64,000 nucleotides of DNA. It comes from Chloroflexota bacterium (GTDB taxonomy: Bacteria > Chloroflexota > Anaerolineae > SpSt-313). Below the pieces are notes generated by a model, which did no database searches, was not told where the DNA came from, and saw only the letters and a program-made list of their open reading frames with translations. Made by a program: the position numbers and the translations under genes. The DNA lies in the NCBI GenBank assembly GCA_029553955.1, contig JAKPJZ010000075.1, forward strand, positions 118,702-182,701, in the 5' to 3' direction. Of the stretch, positions 1 through 9,279 are shown in pieces (position 1 is the first letter of the stretch; the number at the start of each line of letters is the position of its first letter).

Positions 1-623
1 ACTGCCCCGGACACGGCCACGCCGATGCGCTTAGCATCGAGTTGTGGGGTCGAGGCCAGGGGCTCATAGTTGATCCGGGCACCTACCAGTACCCGGCGGG
101 GCACTGGCGCGACTACTTCCGTGGGACTGCTGCCCACAGCACGGCCACTGTCGATGGCCAGGAGCAGTCCAGCTTTGCCGGAGCTTTCAGGGTGGCCGAC
201 ATGGCGCGTGGTCGGCTGGTTGCGGCTTCATCGGGTGGTGGGCAAGCAGAGGCGACCGGCGAACATGATGGCTATCTGCGATTGGCTGACCCCGTGATCC
301 ACAGAAGGAGGGTATGCCTCTGCGGCCCAGATCAGGTCGTTGTGGAGGATACATTCGGGGGCGCAGCCGAGCACCACGTTGTGTTGCGCTTCCACCTGGC
401 TCCCTGTGAGGTGCGCCTGGCCGGGGCATCGGGCGGCCTGGCTACCTATCCGGGCGGTGTGATGATGGAACTGCAGGTTACCAGTACCAAGCCGGGGCGC
501 CTGACAGTCGAAGACGGTTGGAGCAGCAATACGTGGTACGTAAAGCAGCGCAGCCCCGTTGTGACCTACTCGCTCTCCGGCCGGTTGCCCATCACTGTGT
601 TTACTCGGATGAGGATCGCATAG
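1..623 (+). CDS. Heparinase II/III-like protein, C-terminal part (cut by window edge)
   Basis: Only the C-terminal part of the protein is in the window; the open frame already runs at base 3 and continues from the left. It reads GHGHADALSIEL followed by WGRGQGLIVDPGTYQY, the segment typical of the beta-sandwich domain of heparinase II/III and alginate-lyase-like proteins. These cleave acidic polysaccharides by beta-elimination, but in exopolysaccharide clusters related proteins often have no proven lyase activity. A TTG at 42 could look like a start, but the conserved residues upstream of it show the gene is longer. The stop at 621-623 directly abuts the wecB start, so the two are probably co-transcribed. 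Substrate cannot be told from the sequence. Confidence 0.8.
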   Translation, partial: CPGHGHADALSIELWGRGQGLIVDPGTYQYPAGHWRDYFRGTAAHSTATVDGQEQSSFAGAFRVADMARGRLVAASSGGGQAEATGEHDGYLRLADPVIHRRRVCLCGPDQVVVEDTFGGAAEHHVVLRFHLAPCEVRLAGASGGLATYPGGVMMELQVTSTKPGRLTVEDGWSSNTWYVKQRSPVVTYSLSGRLPITVFTRMRIA

Positions 624-1727
624 ATGAGATTGGTACACGTGGTTGGGGCTCGCCCCAATTTCATGAAGGCTGCCCCCGTCTGGAAGGCACTGGCCGAGCG
701 TAAGGCTTTCGCCCAGGTCCTTGTGCACACCGGTCAGCACTACGATGTGAATATGTCCGATGTTTTTTTCGCTGACCTGGGCCTGCCCGCTCCCGACCAC
801 TATCTGGCGGTGGGCTCGGGGTCGCACGCCCAACAGACGGCTGCGATCATGGTCGCCTTTGAGCGAGTAGTGCAGGAGATGCGGCCCGACCTGGTGCTGG
901 TGTACGGCGATGTCAACTCGACGTTGGCTGCGGCTTTGGTCTGCGCCAAGTTGGCGGTGCCACTGGCCCATGTTGAGGCGGGGCTGCGCTCCTTTGACCG
1001 CACGATGCCCGAGGAGATCAACCGTTTGCTCACCGATCAACTCGCCGACCTGCTGTTCACACCTTCACCCGATGGCGACATGAATCTGCTGCGCGAAGGA
1101 GTGCCGGCCAACAAGGTATCTCGGGTGGGCAATGTCATGATCGATAGCCTGGTGAGTCTGTTGCCAGCTTCCAGCCAGTCGGCGGTTCTGGAGAGGTTGT
1201 CGCTCGCTCCGATGGAGTACGCCGTCTTGACGCTGCACCGGCCATCGAATGTCGATGACGACGTAGTGCTTGGGCGTCTCTTCGCTGCCATAGCGGATGC
1301 ATCGCAGCGGATGCCGGTCGTTTTCCCCGTGCACCCTCGAGCGCGGCAACGGATCGGGGCGATTGCTGCTCAGACGGAGAACGGCCAGGTGTGCCTGATC
1401 GACCCTCTTGGCTATCTGGACTTTGTGCACCTGATGAGTTGTGCAAGGCTGGTCCTCACGGATTCCGGCGGCATTCAGGAGGAGACGACCTACCTCAGGG
1501 TCCCATGCCTTACCCTGCGTGATAGCACCGAGAGACCTATCACCGTGGAGATGGGCACCAATACTCTGGTTGGGCGGGATGTGCGACTCCTCGCGGAGCG
1601 CTTCTCGGCGATCCTTGACGGAGATGAGACGTGGAACAGGCTGCCATCTGGCGGTATTCCTCTCTGGGATGGATGTGCCGCTCAGCGCATCGCTCAGGTC
1701 GTGGTCGACTGGAGCTCCCACAGTTGA
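624..1727 (+). CDS. wecB: UDP-N-acetylglucosamine 2-epimerase (non-hydrolysing)
   Basis: The 367-aa protein has the usual length of WecB/MnaA epimerases, which interconvert UDP-GlcNAc and UDP-ManNAc in the cytoplasm to supply ManNAc-type residues for surface polysaccharide. Family landmarks are visible: GARPNFMKAAP near the N-terminus, HVEAGLRSFDRTMPEE around residue 115, LHRPSNVD near 205 and LTDSGGIQEE near 280. The ATG follows the previous stop without a gap and has a GAGG ribosome-binding motif a few bases upstream. It sits between a heparinase-like gene and a sugar transferase, which supports a role in exopolysaccharide synthesis. I see no missing key residue. Confidence 0.93.
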   Translation: MRLVHVVGARPNFMKAAPVWKALAERKAFAQVLVHTGQHYDVNMSDVFFADLGLPAPDHYLAVGSGSHAQQTAAIMVAFERVVQEMRPDLVLVYGDVNSTLAAALVCAKLAVPLAHVEAGLRSFDRTMPEEINRLLTDQLADLLFTPSPDGDMNLLREGVPANKVSRVGNVMIDSLVSLLPASSQSAVLERLSLAPMEYAVLTLHRPSNVDDDVVLGRLFAAIADASQRMPVVFPVHPRARQRIGAIAAQTENGQVCLIDPLGYLDFVHLMSCARLVLTDSGGIQEETTYLRVPCLTLRDSTERPITVEMGTNTLVGRDVRLLAERFSAILDGDETWNRLPSGGIPLWDGCAAQRIAQVVVDWSSHS

Positions 1728-1812
1728 TGCCTATGGGGCGCGGTCTGGGGGCGACAGAAGCCTGGATGGTGCTGTGCCCAGGCGTGGTGTGGCCGTACAG
1801 GAGGATGAGATA

Positions 1813-3288
1813 GTGCCGGGGGTACAGGCCTCAGTTGAACCAGGGTCAGAAAGCAGAAGCGGGATTGCTGTGGGGCGCGGTGCCACTGCTGTGCCCCTGC
1901 CGTACACAGAGCGGCGCTTGATCCTGACGCTGCAGGATCTGCTGGCGGTGAATGGAGCGCTGTTGCTGGCTCTTGGCGTCAGGGCGCATCAGTATCCGCA
2001 GTGGAGCTGGCTCATTCAGCAACCCGTCTGGTTCGTGACATTGAGCGCTGTGTGGCTGCTGCTGGCCTACGCCTTTGATGCCTACAATTCGCATGCAGCG
2101 CGGCACTTGAGCTCATCTGCGCCTCCGGTGATCAAGGCAGGGCTGGCTACTGCTGTCGCTTACATGATGATGCCCTATCTGACACCCTCGCTGCCGGCCT
2201 CCCGCCTGGCCCTGGGGGCCTTCCCGCTTCTTGTCATCCTCCTGCTGCTATTCGGCCGCGCCTTGTACGCGCTGGTCTTCTCGCGGCCTCTGTTTCGACG
2301 GCATGCCCTGATCGTCGGCGCCGGCTGGGCAGGCCGCACCATCGCTCAAGCTCTAGAGGCATGCGGCGACGGCAGCTACGGGGTCGTGGGGTTCATCGAC
2401 GACGATCCGGAGAAGTTGAGCCAGAGCGATGCCGCGGCCGATAGCCTGGCTTCTGAGCATATCCTTGGCGATCGCTACGCCCTGCCCGAGCTGATCGGCC
2501 GATACAAGGTCTCGACTCTCATCCTGGCGATCACCCATGAGGTCCACGGCGGTCTGCTTCAGGTGCTGATGGATTGCCTCGAACTTGGGGTGGACATCGT
2601 CCCCATGCCTGTCCTCTATGAGCGACTCACCGGCCGGGTGCCTGTGGCTCATATCGGCGGCAGTTGGTCGGTGGCTATGCCCATCGATCATCCCGGCACC
2701 GGAGCGCTGTGGCCGCTGGTCAAGCGGCTGACCGATATCGTGCTGTCGAGTATCGGGCTCTTCTGCCTCGCACTGGTGCTGCCCCTGATTGCCGCAGCCA
2801 TCTACCTCGACTCCCCTGGCCCCGTTTTCTATACGCAGGAGCGGGTTGGGAAGGGCGGTCGCGTCTTCAGGGTCTACAAATTCCGGTCTATGGTGCAGGA
2901 CGCCGAGAAGGGACAGGCCGTCTGGGCAACGCGGAACGATTCACGCGTGACGAGGGTGGGTCGCCTCCTCAGGAAGACTCACCTGGACGAGTTCCCGCAG
3001 TTCCTGAACATCCTCAGGGGCGAGATGAGCGCTGTTGGCCCTCGCCCCGAGCGTCCTGAGTTCGTGCAAGAGCTGGCCGAGCAGATCCCCTTTTACCGCG
3101 TCCGGCACGCTGTGAAGCCGGGAATGGCCGGCTGGGGGCTGGTGCAGCAGGGGTATGGCTCGTCCAAGGAAGATGCCCTGCTCAAGCTGCAGTACGATTT
3201 GTACTACATCAAGCATCAGTCCTTGTGGCTGGATCTGGTCATCCTGCTGAGGACTATAGCGGATACCTTGACCTTCAGGGGGCGCTAG
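1813..3288 (+). CDS. Polyprenyl-phosphate glycosylphosphotransferase (initiating sugar transferase)
   Basis: A 491-aa membrane protein of the WbaP/WcaJ type, which moves a sugar-1-phosphate from a nucleotide sugar to undecaprenyl phosphate and so starts repeat-unit assembly at the inner membrane. An N-terminal block of hydrophobic segments is followed by a Rossmann-like domain beginning ALIVGAGWAGRTIAQAL. The C-terminal transferase domain contains SPGPVFYTQERVGKGG, YKFRSM and SAVGPRPERPEF. The frame is open back to 1441, inside wecB. I chose GTG 1813 because AGGAGG lies at 1799-1804, 8 bases upstream; GTG 1774 and 1789 are alternatives. The sugar used is unknown. Confidence 0.88.
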   Translation: MPGVQASVEPGSESRSGIAVGRGATAVPLPYTERRLILTLQDLLAVNGALLLALGVRAHQYPQWSWLIQQPVWFVTLSAVWLLLAYAFDAYNSHAARHLSSSAPPVIKAGLATAVAYMMMPYLTPSLPASRLALGAFPLLVILLLLFGRALYALVFSRPLFRRHALIVGAGWAGRTIAQALEACGDGSYGVVGFIDDDPEKLSQSDAAADSLASEHILGDRYALPELIGRYKVSTLILAITHEVHGGLLQVLMDCLELGVDIVPMPVLYERLTGRVPVAHIGGSWSVAMPIDHPGTGALWPLVKRLTDIVLSSIGLFCLALVLPLIAAAIYLDSPGPVFYTQERVGKGGRVFRVYKFRSMVQDAEKGQAVWATRNDSRVTRVGRLLRKTHLDEFPQFLNILRGEMSAVGPRPERPEFVQELAEQIPFYRVRHAVKPGMAGWGLVQQGYGSSKEDALLKLQYDLYYIKHQSLWLDLVILLRTIADTLTFRGR

Positions 3289-3437
3289 AGCATCGATCCG
3301 GTACTCCCGCAGAGGCTCGAAGGCAGACTGATCGCCGCCCTATGATGCCCATGAGGGGTGATGCTAGGGGCTTGCAGACGCAGCCCAGCATCTTGCCGGA
3401 GCAGGCCCCCGAGCCGCGCGGCCCTCTTCTAGACAAA

Positions 3438-3466
3438 TGGACAATCCTGGCGGGCTGTGGTACACT
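3438..3466 (+). promoter_or_regulatory. Sigma70-like promoter for the FAD reductase gene
   Basis: TGGACA at 3438-3443, a 17-base spacer and TACACT at 3461-3466 with a TGTG just before it. Transcription would start near 3473. The long open frame of the downstream gene reaches back to a GTG inside the -10 box, so the real start must lie further in. The intergenic stretch 3289-3437 shows nothing else. Confidence 0.55.
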
Positions 3467-3513
3467 CGGTTCCACTTGCCGATGCCGGGCCATCATTTCT
3501 AGAGGGGGCCGAA

Positions 3514-4779
3514 TTGTCTCGGGGGCTGACCCTTCCTGGGTACCGTTCCTTCGCTGATACGTCCGATGTCGTCGTCGTTGGTGGTGGGACTGCAGGGCTG
3601 TTCACGGCCTACCTGCTGGCGGGGAACGGGCTGTGCGTACGACTCATTGAGGCGAGCCGGCGGCTGGGGTCGCCGACTCGTACGCTCATCATAACCAATC
3701 GCCTGTGCGATGTCCTTGGGTTTGAGCCGTCGGAGGCGATTGTCAACCGCACGCCCGAACTGCGCCTGGTATCGCCGCACCGGTCGTCTACCATTCGTTT
3801 GCGTGAACCCGACCTGATTGTGGAGCGCGCCGCGCTGGTGCAGGCCCTGGCGGCGAGGGCGGAGTCGGCTGGAGTCGAGATCAGAACCGGCCATCGCTTC
3901 CTGGGGTTCGAGGAGGGCGAGGCAGGCCTGACGGTGGCGGTGCAGAGCCCTGAAGGGCGAACGGAGAGCCTGCGGACACGGCATCTGGTAGCCGCCGATG
4001 GCGCTTTCAGCGACGTGGCGAGGCGTTCAGGATTGGCCAGTTTCGATCATGTTTCGCTGCTGCAGGTCGAGATTGCGCTGCCTTCCTGGGCCCCGCCAGA
4101 GACGACGCAGGTATGGTTCAGCCCAGAGGCTACTCGTTTCTTCTACTGGCTGGAGCCCAGACCGCCGAGCCAGGCCGTGGTGGGCTTGATTGCGGACGGC
4201 GAGCGCCAGGCACAGCGGGCTCTGGCGCGCTTCCTGGCAGATCAGCGCCTGGAGCCACTTGGCTACCAAGCGGCCCAGATCCCAGTCTACCGGCCGCGGG
4301 CGCGGCTGTGGCGCGAGGTAGCCGGCTCTCGGGTCTACCTGGTCGGCGACGCGGCGGCCCAGGTCAAGATGACGACCGTGGGTGGCATCGTGACCGGCCT
4401 CCGGGGCGGTGCGGCGCTGGCCAGATCGATTGTGGGTGGTACTGATTACCACCGTGAACTGACTCCACTGCATGTAGAGTTGGCGCTGCACCTGCTCGTC
4501 CACAGGGTCATCAGTCGCTCAACGGGTCAGGACTATGATGCGATGCTGGGGGCGCTGAGCGCCAAGGTGCAGAGCATCCTTGGCGCGCATACTCGCGATG
4601 AGATCAGTCGCATCCTCTTCCCGTCACTTGTCGCGCAGCCTCGTTTCGCGCTGATCGCTGCCAGGTGCGTGCTGCACTCCCTGTTGGGGGCCGGCGGCCT
4701 CGCCCACGATGAAGATGGGATGGTGCAGCCCTACGATGCTCGCGTGACGGGTGCATCGAACGGGGTTCGGGTGCGGTGA
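3514..4779 (+). CDS. Geranylgeranyl-reductase-like FAD-dependent oxidoreductase
   Basis: A flavoprotein of about 421 aa. The FAD-binding motif DVVVVGGGTAGLFTAYLLA is near the N-terminus, VAADGAFSDVARRSGL lies mid-protein, and the second flavin motif VYLVGDAAAQVKMTTVGG is followed by the helix GIVTGLRGGAALA. This layout matches the geranylgeranyl/digeranylgeranylglycerophospholipid reductase group, which reduces isoprenoid double bonds; related p-hydroxybenzoate-hydroxylase-fold enzymes are the alternative. A polyprenol substrate would fit the neighbouring polyprenyl-phosphate sugar transferase, but that is inference. The open frame begins at GTG 3457, which overlaps the promoter -10 box. I prefer TTG 3514, which has a GGGGG motif 5 bases upstream. 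Confidence 0.78.
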   Translation: MSRGLTLPGYRSFADTSDVVVVGGGTAGLFTAYLLAGNGLCVRLIEASRRLGSPTRTLIITNRLCDVLGFEPSEAIVNRTPELRLVSPHRSSTIRLREPDLIVERAALVQALAARAESAGVEIRTGHRFLGFEEGEAGLTVAVQSPEGRTESLRTRHLVAADGAFSDVARRSGLASFDHVSLLQVEIALPSWAPPETTQVWFSPEATRFFYWLEPRPPSQAVVGLIADGERQAQRALARFLADQRLEPLGYQAAQIPVYRPRARLWREVAGSRVYLVGDAAAQVKMTTVGGIVTGLRGGAALARSIVGGTDYHRELTPLHVELALHLLVHRVISRSTGQDYDAMLGALSAKVQSILGAHTRDEISRILFPSLVAQPRFALIAARCVLHSLLGAGGLAHDEDGMVQPYDARVTGASNGVRVR

Positions 4780-4839
4780 AGCTTGGCCAGGTGACGCGCC
4801 AATCGGGCCGGCCACCGAAGACCGATCTCTGCGCGGCAC

Positions 4840-7206
4840 ATGGCGGGGAGCCTACTGAAGGGGACTGGCGTGGCGAAACGTCATACCGAGACCTGGGCCT
4901 TGGTCGCTCTCCTGGTTGCCCATGTCCTGCTGGGCGCATACTATAGCATGGTCATCCCAGTGTATGAGGCCCATGACGAGGATGGGCACTTTTTCTTCGT
5001 GCGTTACCTGGCCTCGGAGAGGCATCTTCCTCTGCCCGGCGAAAAGTCGGCCTCCAAGAACGATGAGATGCATCAGCCGCCCCTCTACTACATCTTGGCA
5101 GCCCTGCCCGTCGGCTTGGCTGGCGTTGATGACGGCCTGACTCCCAAGTACAATGCCACTATGTCCTGGCCGGATGGCCAAGGGGGGCGCAACCGTGTGG
5201 TCCACGACGCCGCCGCTGAAGCCTGGCCCTACCGCGGCACGACGCTTGCCATTCATCTGGCCCGTCTCGTGTCGGTGCTGCTGGGGGCGGCCGGGCTCTT
5301 GTTCACCTTTCTGGCAGCCCGGAAGGTGTTCCCACTTGAGCCAGCGGTACGCTGGGGGGCCGTGCTGCTGCTCGCATTCTGGCCTCAGTATCGCTTCTCC
5401 ACGGCGGTGATCAACAATGACATCATGGTGACCATGTGCGGCGCTGCGGTGACGTGGCTCTTGGCCGTGAACATCATGGGGGGCCGGCCCAGGTTGTGGG
5501 CTCTGCTCGCGATGCTCGGGACTGCGGCGCTTGCCGTCCTCTCCAAGGGGAATGGCCTGGCGCTGTTGCCCGTGGTGTTGATGGTCCTCCTGGGCTGTGT
5601 GCTCAGCGCCGAGCCAGCTGATCGCCGGCGGCTGCTGATCAGGTTGGGCGGCGGACTGGCAGCGGGCGCCATCGCGGTGGGGCTGTGGTATGCTCGCAAT
5701 CTCCGTGGCGGAGTGGGTTTGTTCGGCGGCGACCGCAGCGTGGGCCTGTTGTGGATGCAGGTCGTCGAGCCGTTTCTTGGCGGCCGCCAATTCCCCTGGC
5801 ACCTGGTGTGGCCTGCTCTGAAGCATGGTCTGTCGTCGCTCTGGGCAGGCTTTGGCTGGAACAACGTGGGCCTGCCGCTGCCTGTTTACTCGGCGGCCGC
5901 AGTCTGGGGAGCGCTGGGGCTGGCCGGCTGTGCGCTATGGCTCTGGCGCCGCCCTCCGCGCAGGCTGGTCGTGGCGCTGGGTGCGCTGATGCTGGTCATC
6001 ATCCCAACGGTGATCATGGCGCTGCTCCTGACCGTGCCGATGCGCACGGTGACCGCCCATGGGCGCAGCTGGCTCCCTGCGCTGCCCGCCATCTGCATTC
6101 TGCTCAGCGTGGGCTGGTCTACGATGGTGCCTGGCCGCGTTCGCCGGCTGGGGTGGGGAGTCACTGCGGGCGCACTAGGGTTGCTGGCCGTGTTGACGCC
6201 GGTGCTCTACATTCGGCCGGCATACGCAATGCCGAAGCAGCTTTCCGCGGATCAGGCTGCCGGCTTTACGCCCGTCCACGCTACGTTTGGCGGCTTTGCC
6301 GAGTTGGTGGGCTACCGTATCGACGACCGCTTTGTCGAGCCCGATGGCACCGTCCGCGTGAGCCTGTTTTGGCGAGTGCTTGCGCGGGCAGAGGCGGACT
6401 ATACGCTGGCGATCCAGGCGTTCGAAGGGCAGCATACGATGGTCGGCGAGGTGCAGCGCCTTCCCGGCCAAGGCGCATACGCGACGACGACCTGGCAGCC
6501 TGGCACGCTCTACAGCGAGGATGTCGCGATGCGGCTGCAGAGTGATGAACAGGGAGCGCACCTGGGTTGGCTCGAAGTGAGCTTCTTCCGGGAGAAGGGG
6601 GTGCTGCCGGTCTCGGTGGTGGACGGGAACGGGGGTGACCTGGGGTATAGTGTGCGGCTGGGGCGCATCAAGATCCGCAAGGAGGCGTCTGCGAGGCCAG
6701 TCGCCCATGTGGAGGATGGCGTTCGCTTTGGGGCGGCGATTCTGTTGCGAGGGGGCGAGGCTCGCCTTGAGCCTGCGGCAGGGGGGCAGATGCTCGCGCT
6801 GAACCTGCAGTGGCTGGCCGTGGGGCAGCAGGACACCGACTACACAGTCTCTGTGCAACTGCGGGATACGCAGCAGGTCGTTGTGGATCAGGCTGATGAT
6901 CAGCCAGGCCACGGCGCCTACCCTACCTCGTTCTGGGAGGTAGGAGAGACCATCGATGACGAGTATACCCTGGAGTTGCCGCCCAATCTGGGGACGAGTC
7001 CCTATTCGGTGTACGTGTGCATGTATGATCTAGCCACGATGCGCCGGTTGCCGGTAGCGGATGCTCAGGGCCAGCCGTCGCCCCACGAAGAACTGCTGGT
7101 CCTCACGCTCTCGTCGGACTCTGATGGTCGAGTCCGGCTCCACTCTAGCTGCCCAAGTGTGAGCACAGCCTTGGCGTGGTGCTGGCGGTGCAGTTTGGCC
7201 GCGTGA
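4840..7206 (+). CDS. GT39/DUF2142-like polytopic membrane protein with C-terminal beta-domains
   Basis: A 788-aa protein. The first ~460 residues form a polytopic membrane domain with EAHDEDGHFFFVRYL in the first periplasmic loop and MHQPPLYYILAALP after it, as in DUF2142 and PMT/ArnT-like (GT39) glycosyltransferases that use lipid-linked sugars. The acidic residues of the first loop are the usual catalytic site of the fold. The remaining ~300 residues are two related soluble repeats, one from FGGFAELVGYRIDD and one from VAHVEDGVRFGAAILL, each containing a D(T/Y)-Y-T-(L/V) strand; they are probably extracytoplasmic beta-sandwiches. Start: ATG 4840; GTG 4870 with GAAGGGG six bases upstream is an equally good choice. 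The gene overlaps the next by GTGA. Confidence 0.75.
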   Translation: MAGSLLKGTGVAKRHTETWALVALLVAHVLLGAYYSMVIPVYEAHDEDGHFFFVRYLASERHLPLPGEKSASKNDEMHQPPLYYILAALPVGLAGVDDGLTPKYNATMSWPDGQGGRNRVVHDAAAEAWPYRGTTLAIHLARLVSVLLGAAGLLFTFLAARKVFPLEPAVRWGAVLLLAFWPQYRFSTAVINNDIMVTMCGAAVTWLLAVNIMGGRPRLWALLAMLGTAALAVLSKGNGLALLPVVLMVLLGCVLSAEPADRRRLLIRLGGGLAAGAIAVGLWYARNLRGGVGLFGGDRSVGLLWMQVVEPFLGGRQFPWHLVWPALKHGLSSLWAGFGWNNVGLPLPVYSAAAVWGALGLAGCALWLWRRPPRRLVVALGALMLVIIPTVIMALLLTVPMRTVTAHGRSWLPALPAICILLSVGWSTMVPGRVRRLGWGVTAGALGLLAVLTPVLYIRPAYAMPKQLSADQAAGFTPVHATFGGFAELVGYRIDDRFVEPDGTVRVSLFWRVLARAEADYTLAIQAFEGQHTMVGEVQRLPGQGAYATTTWQPGTLYSEDVAMRLQSDEQGAHLGWLEVSFFREKGVLPVSVVDGNGGDLGYSVRLGRIKIRKEASARPVAHVEDGVRFGAAILLRGGEARLEPAAGGQMLALNLQWLAVGQQDTDYTVSVQLRDTQQVVVDQADDQPGHGAYPTSFWEVGETIDDEYTLELPPNLGTSPYSVYVCMYDLATMRRLPVADAQGQPSPHEELLVLTLSSDSDGRVRLHSSCPSVSTALAWCWRCSLAA

Positions 7207-8933
7207 GGGGCAGGCTGCGACTAAGTAGATTCCATCCTGGATTCAGTTTAGGACTCGCCGGGGCGCGTAGCATCTCGGGCTTTGAATTGTGCCTGCTATT
7301 GAGCATCGGTGCCATCGCCTTGGCTACGGCTGTGGTCGCGCTGTTGGCGCCGCCCGCCGATTGGGACTCGATGACTTGCCACATGGCCCGCGTCGCCCAC
7401 TGGATGCAGAACCGGAGTGTTGCCTTCTACCCGACGAGCATACTGAGGCAGTTGCACCAGAATCCGTGGGCAGAGTACGCCATTCTGCATCTTCAGATCT
7501 TGAGTGGCAGTGATGGATATGCCAGCCTTGTCCAATGGTTCAGCATGATTGGCAGTCTAGCTGGGGTTTCGCTCATCGCTATGGAACTCGGAGCAGGCGT
7601 CCGTGCGCAAGCTCTGGCAGCTCTGATTGCGGCAAGTATCCCGATGGGTGTGGTGCAGTCCTCGACCACCCAGAACGACTATGCAGTGACACTGTGGCTG
7701 GTGTGTGTCGTCTACTTTGCTGCTATCTGGAAGAGGCGGCCGAGCCGCGTTACCTGTGCGGCACTGGGATGCAGTCTAGGGTTGGCTATCCTGACTAAAG
7801 CCACGGCGTACGTCTATGCATTTCCATTCGTGCTTGCTCTCTTTCTGGTGGGAGTGCGACGGCTACGCTGGGCGATGTGGAGGCCGATTGCGGCTATCGC
7901 TGCGTTTGTGCTGCTCATCAACTTTGGGCACGGCTTGCGGAACTATGCTCTGTATGCGAACCCTCTTGGTCCCGGCGAAGAGGGGGCAGGTTTCACATAT
8001 ACGAACGAACTGCTGTCAGTGCGTGGCCTTTCTTCGAACATCATCCGCAATACCGCGCTGCATGTCGGCACGCCTGCAAAGGGCGCGAATGCTGTGATGG
8101 AGAAGGCGATCGTATCGCTGCACAGCGCACTGGGTATCAATGCCAGCGACAGACGCACGACATTTGGCGGCGCGCAGTTCCACGTCCCCGATTTCTCGTT
8201 CAGCGCGGGTACGGCCGGCAACCCGATACACCTGCTTCTTGTCGTCGTAGCGCTGCTTATGGTGGCCTTTGCCTCGGCGATGCGCAAGACGCGTGGTCTC
8301 TTGGCCTATGCCATGACCATGGTCACGGCCTTCATGCTGTTCTGCTTCATTCTGAAGTGGCAGCCATGGGGTAGCCGCCTTCAGTTGCCGCTGTTCGTCC
8401 TCTGGTCTCCAGTCATCGCAATCGCTCTGTTGGAGGCTATGGATCACAGGCTCGTGGGGGCTATCGCCGCCGTGCTTCTGTTGCTGGCACTGCGGCCAGT
8501 GGTGCCCACTGCGGCCCGTTCACTGCTGAGGGGCGAGAGGCTGGGGTTGGCTTCAATGCAGCAGTATAGTGCTGCTTGGCCTGATCTCATGGGGCCGTAT
8601 GGCGACGCAGTCACCTTCATCGCCTCCCTAGGCGAATGCCCGCGCATCGGGCTGCTGCTGGAGGGTAACAACAGCTGTGAGTATCCGTTCTGGGTGTTGC
8701 TCAAGGCGCGCAATCCTACGGTGCAGATCGAGCACGTCGGCGTCACGAATGTATCGGCGGCACTGGCCAGGCCTATTGCGCCCTGCATTATCGTCTCGAC
8801 GATAGCCATGGATGATCCCGAGATCGTTGTCGATGGCAGAATCTACCTCAGGGCCTGGTCTCCAAGGGGGGCTGTCCATGTCGACGTATACAGCATAGCG
8901 GAGGATGTGTTCTGGGGCAGCACTGGTGGCTGA
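7203..8933 (+). CDS. GT39-like membrane glycosyltransferase
   Basis: About 576 aa with many hydrophobic segments. The first loop PPADWDSMTCHMARVAHWMQ and the following QLHQNPWAEYAILH resemble the acidic first loop of dolichyl-phosphate-mannose/ArnT-type transferases (GT39 or a related family), which act on the outer face of the cytoplasmic membrane. The open frame reaches GTG 7176, but GTG 7203 overlaps the stop of the preceding gene as GTGA, typical of translational coupling, and gives a more normal N-terminus. The first codons (7221-7251) coincide with a 31-bp quasi-palindrome whose half-sites recur near 25 kb. Donor and acceptor are unknown. It is the last gene of the plus-strand polysaccharide cluster. 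Confidence 0.72.
   Translation: MRGRLRLSRFHPGFSLGLAGARSISGFELCLLLSIGAIALATAVVALLAPPADWDSMTCHMARVAHWMQNRSVAFYPTSILRQLHQNPWAEYAILHLQILSGSDGYASLVQWFSMIGSLAGVSLIAMELGAGVRAQALAALIAASIPMGVVQSSTTQNDYAVTLWLVCVVYFAAIWKRRPSRVTCAALGCSLGLAILTKATAYVYAFPFVLALFLVGVRRLRWAMWRPIAAIAAFVLLINFGHGLRNYALYANPLGPGEEGAGFTYTNELLSVRGLSSNIIRNTALHVGTPAKGANAVMEKAIVSLHSALGINASDRRTTFGGAQFHVPDFSFSAGTAGNPIHLLLVVVALLMVAFASAMRKTRGLLAYAMTMVTAFMLFCFILKWQPWGSRLQLPLFVLWSPVIAIALLEAMDHRLVGAIAAVLLLLALRPVVPTAARSLLRGERLGLASMQQYSAAWPDLMGPYGDAVTFIASLGECPRIGLLLEGNNSCEYPFWVLLKARNPTVQIEHVGVTNVSAALARPIAPCIIVSTIAMDDPEIVVDGRIYLRAWSPRGAVHVDVYSIAEDVFWGSTGG
7221..7251. repeat. Quasi-palindromic repeat copy 1
   Basis: The stretch begins CTAAGTAGATTCCA and ends TGGATTCAGTTTAG; the two halves are inverted copies matching at 10 of 14 positions. 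The right half, read on the minus strand (CTAAACTGAATCCA), recurs in the inverted repeat at 25052-25127. It lies inside the coding frame just after the start of the GT39-like gene. Confidence 0.4.
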
Positions 8934-9024
8934 GGCTTGGATTGTGACTCCCGCATATTGACCGATTCCCTGTACTGCGAGGGGAGATCTCGTGGAGCGG
9001 ATCTCCACCGCGATGACATGAAGA

Positions 9025-9056
9025 AGCCCGTGCCAGGGCTATTCTTGGCACGGGCT
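9025..9056 (+). terminator. Hairpin terminator of the polysaccharide operon
   Basis: Perfect 11-bp stem AGCCCGTGCCA (9025-9035) and TGGCACGGGCT (9046-9056) around a 10-base loop, with TTGGTTTT shortly after. It lies about 90 bases past the last gene of the plus-strand cluster. The rest of 8934-9162 shows no gene. Confidence 0.7.
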
Positions 9057-9279
9057 CATTGGTTTTCGCGGATGTTGAGTGCTGCTTGAGCACGTCTCAG
9101 CCAGACATTGGAGACCAAACATGACAATGACCGCACTTGGCAGGACAATCGCCTTGACCGCTTGTTTTTGATATCCTAAAAGGGAACCAGTCAGCCGGAT
9201 TTTGATGATCGAAAAGGGAACCACCTGAGCCCAAATCTGCTATCATGGACTGACCAAGTTCATGGTGGCGGAGGAAAGG

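Noticed and set aside
228..1040. Long minus-strand frame of 270 codons opposite wecB and the heparinase-like gene
   Set aside because: It lies opposite two well-conserved genes, has no known motif, and is explained by high GC.
1441..1812. N-terminal extension of the sugar transferase back into wecB
   Set aside because: It overlaps conserved wecB sequence; an SD before GTG 1813 gives a better start.
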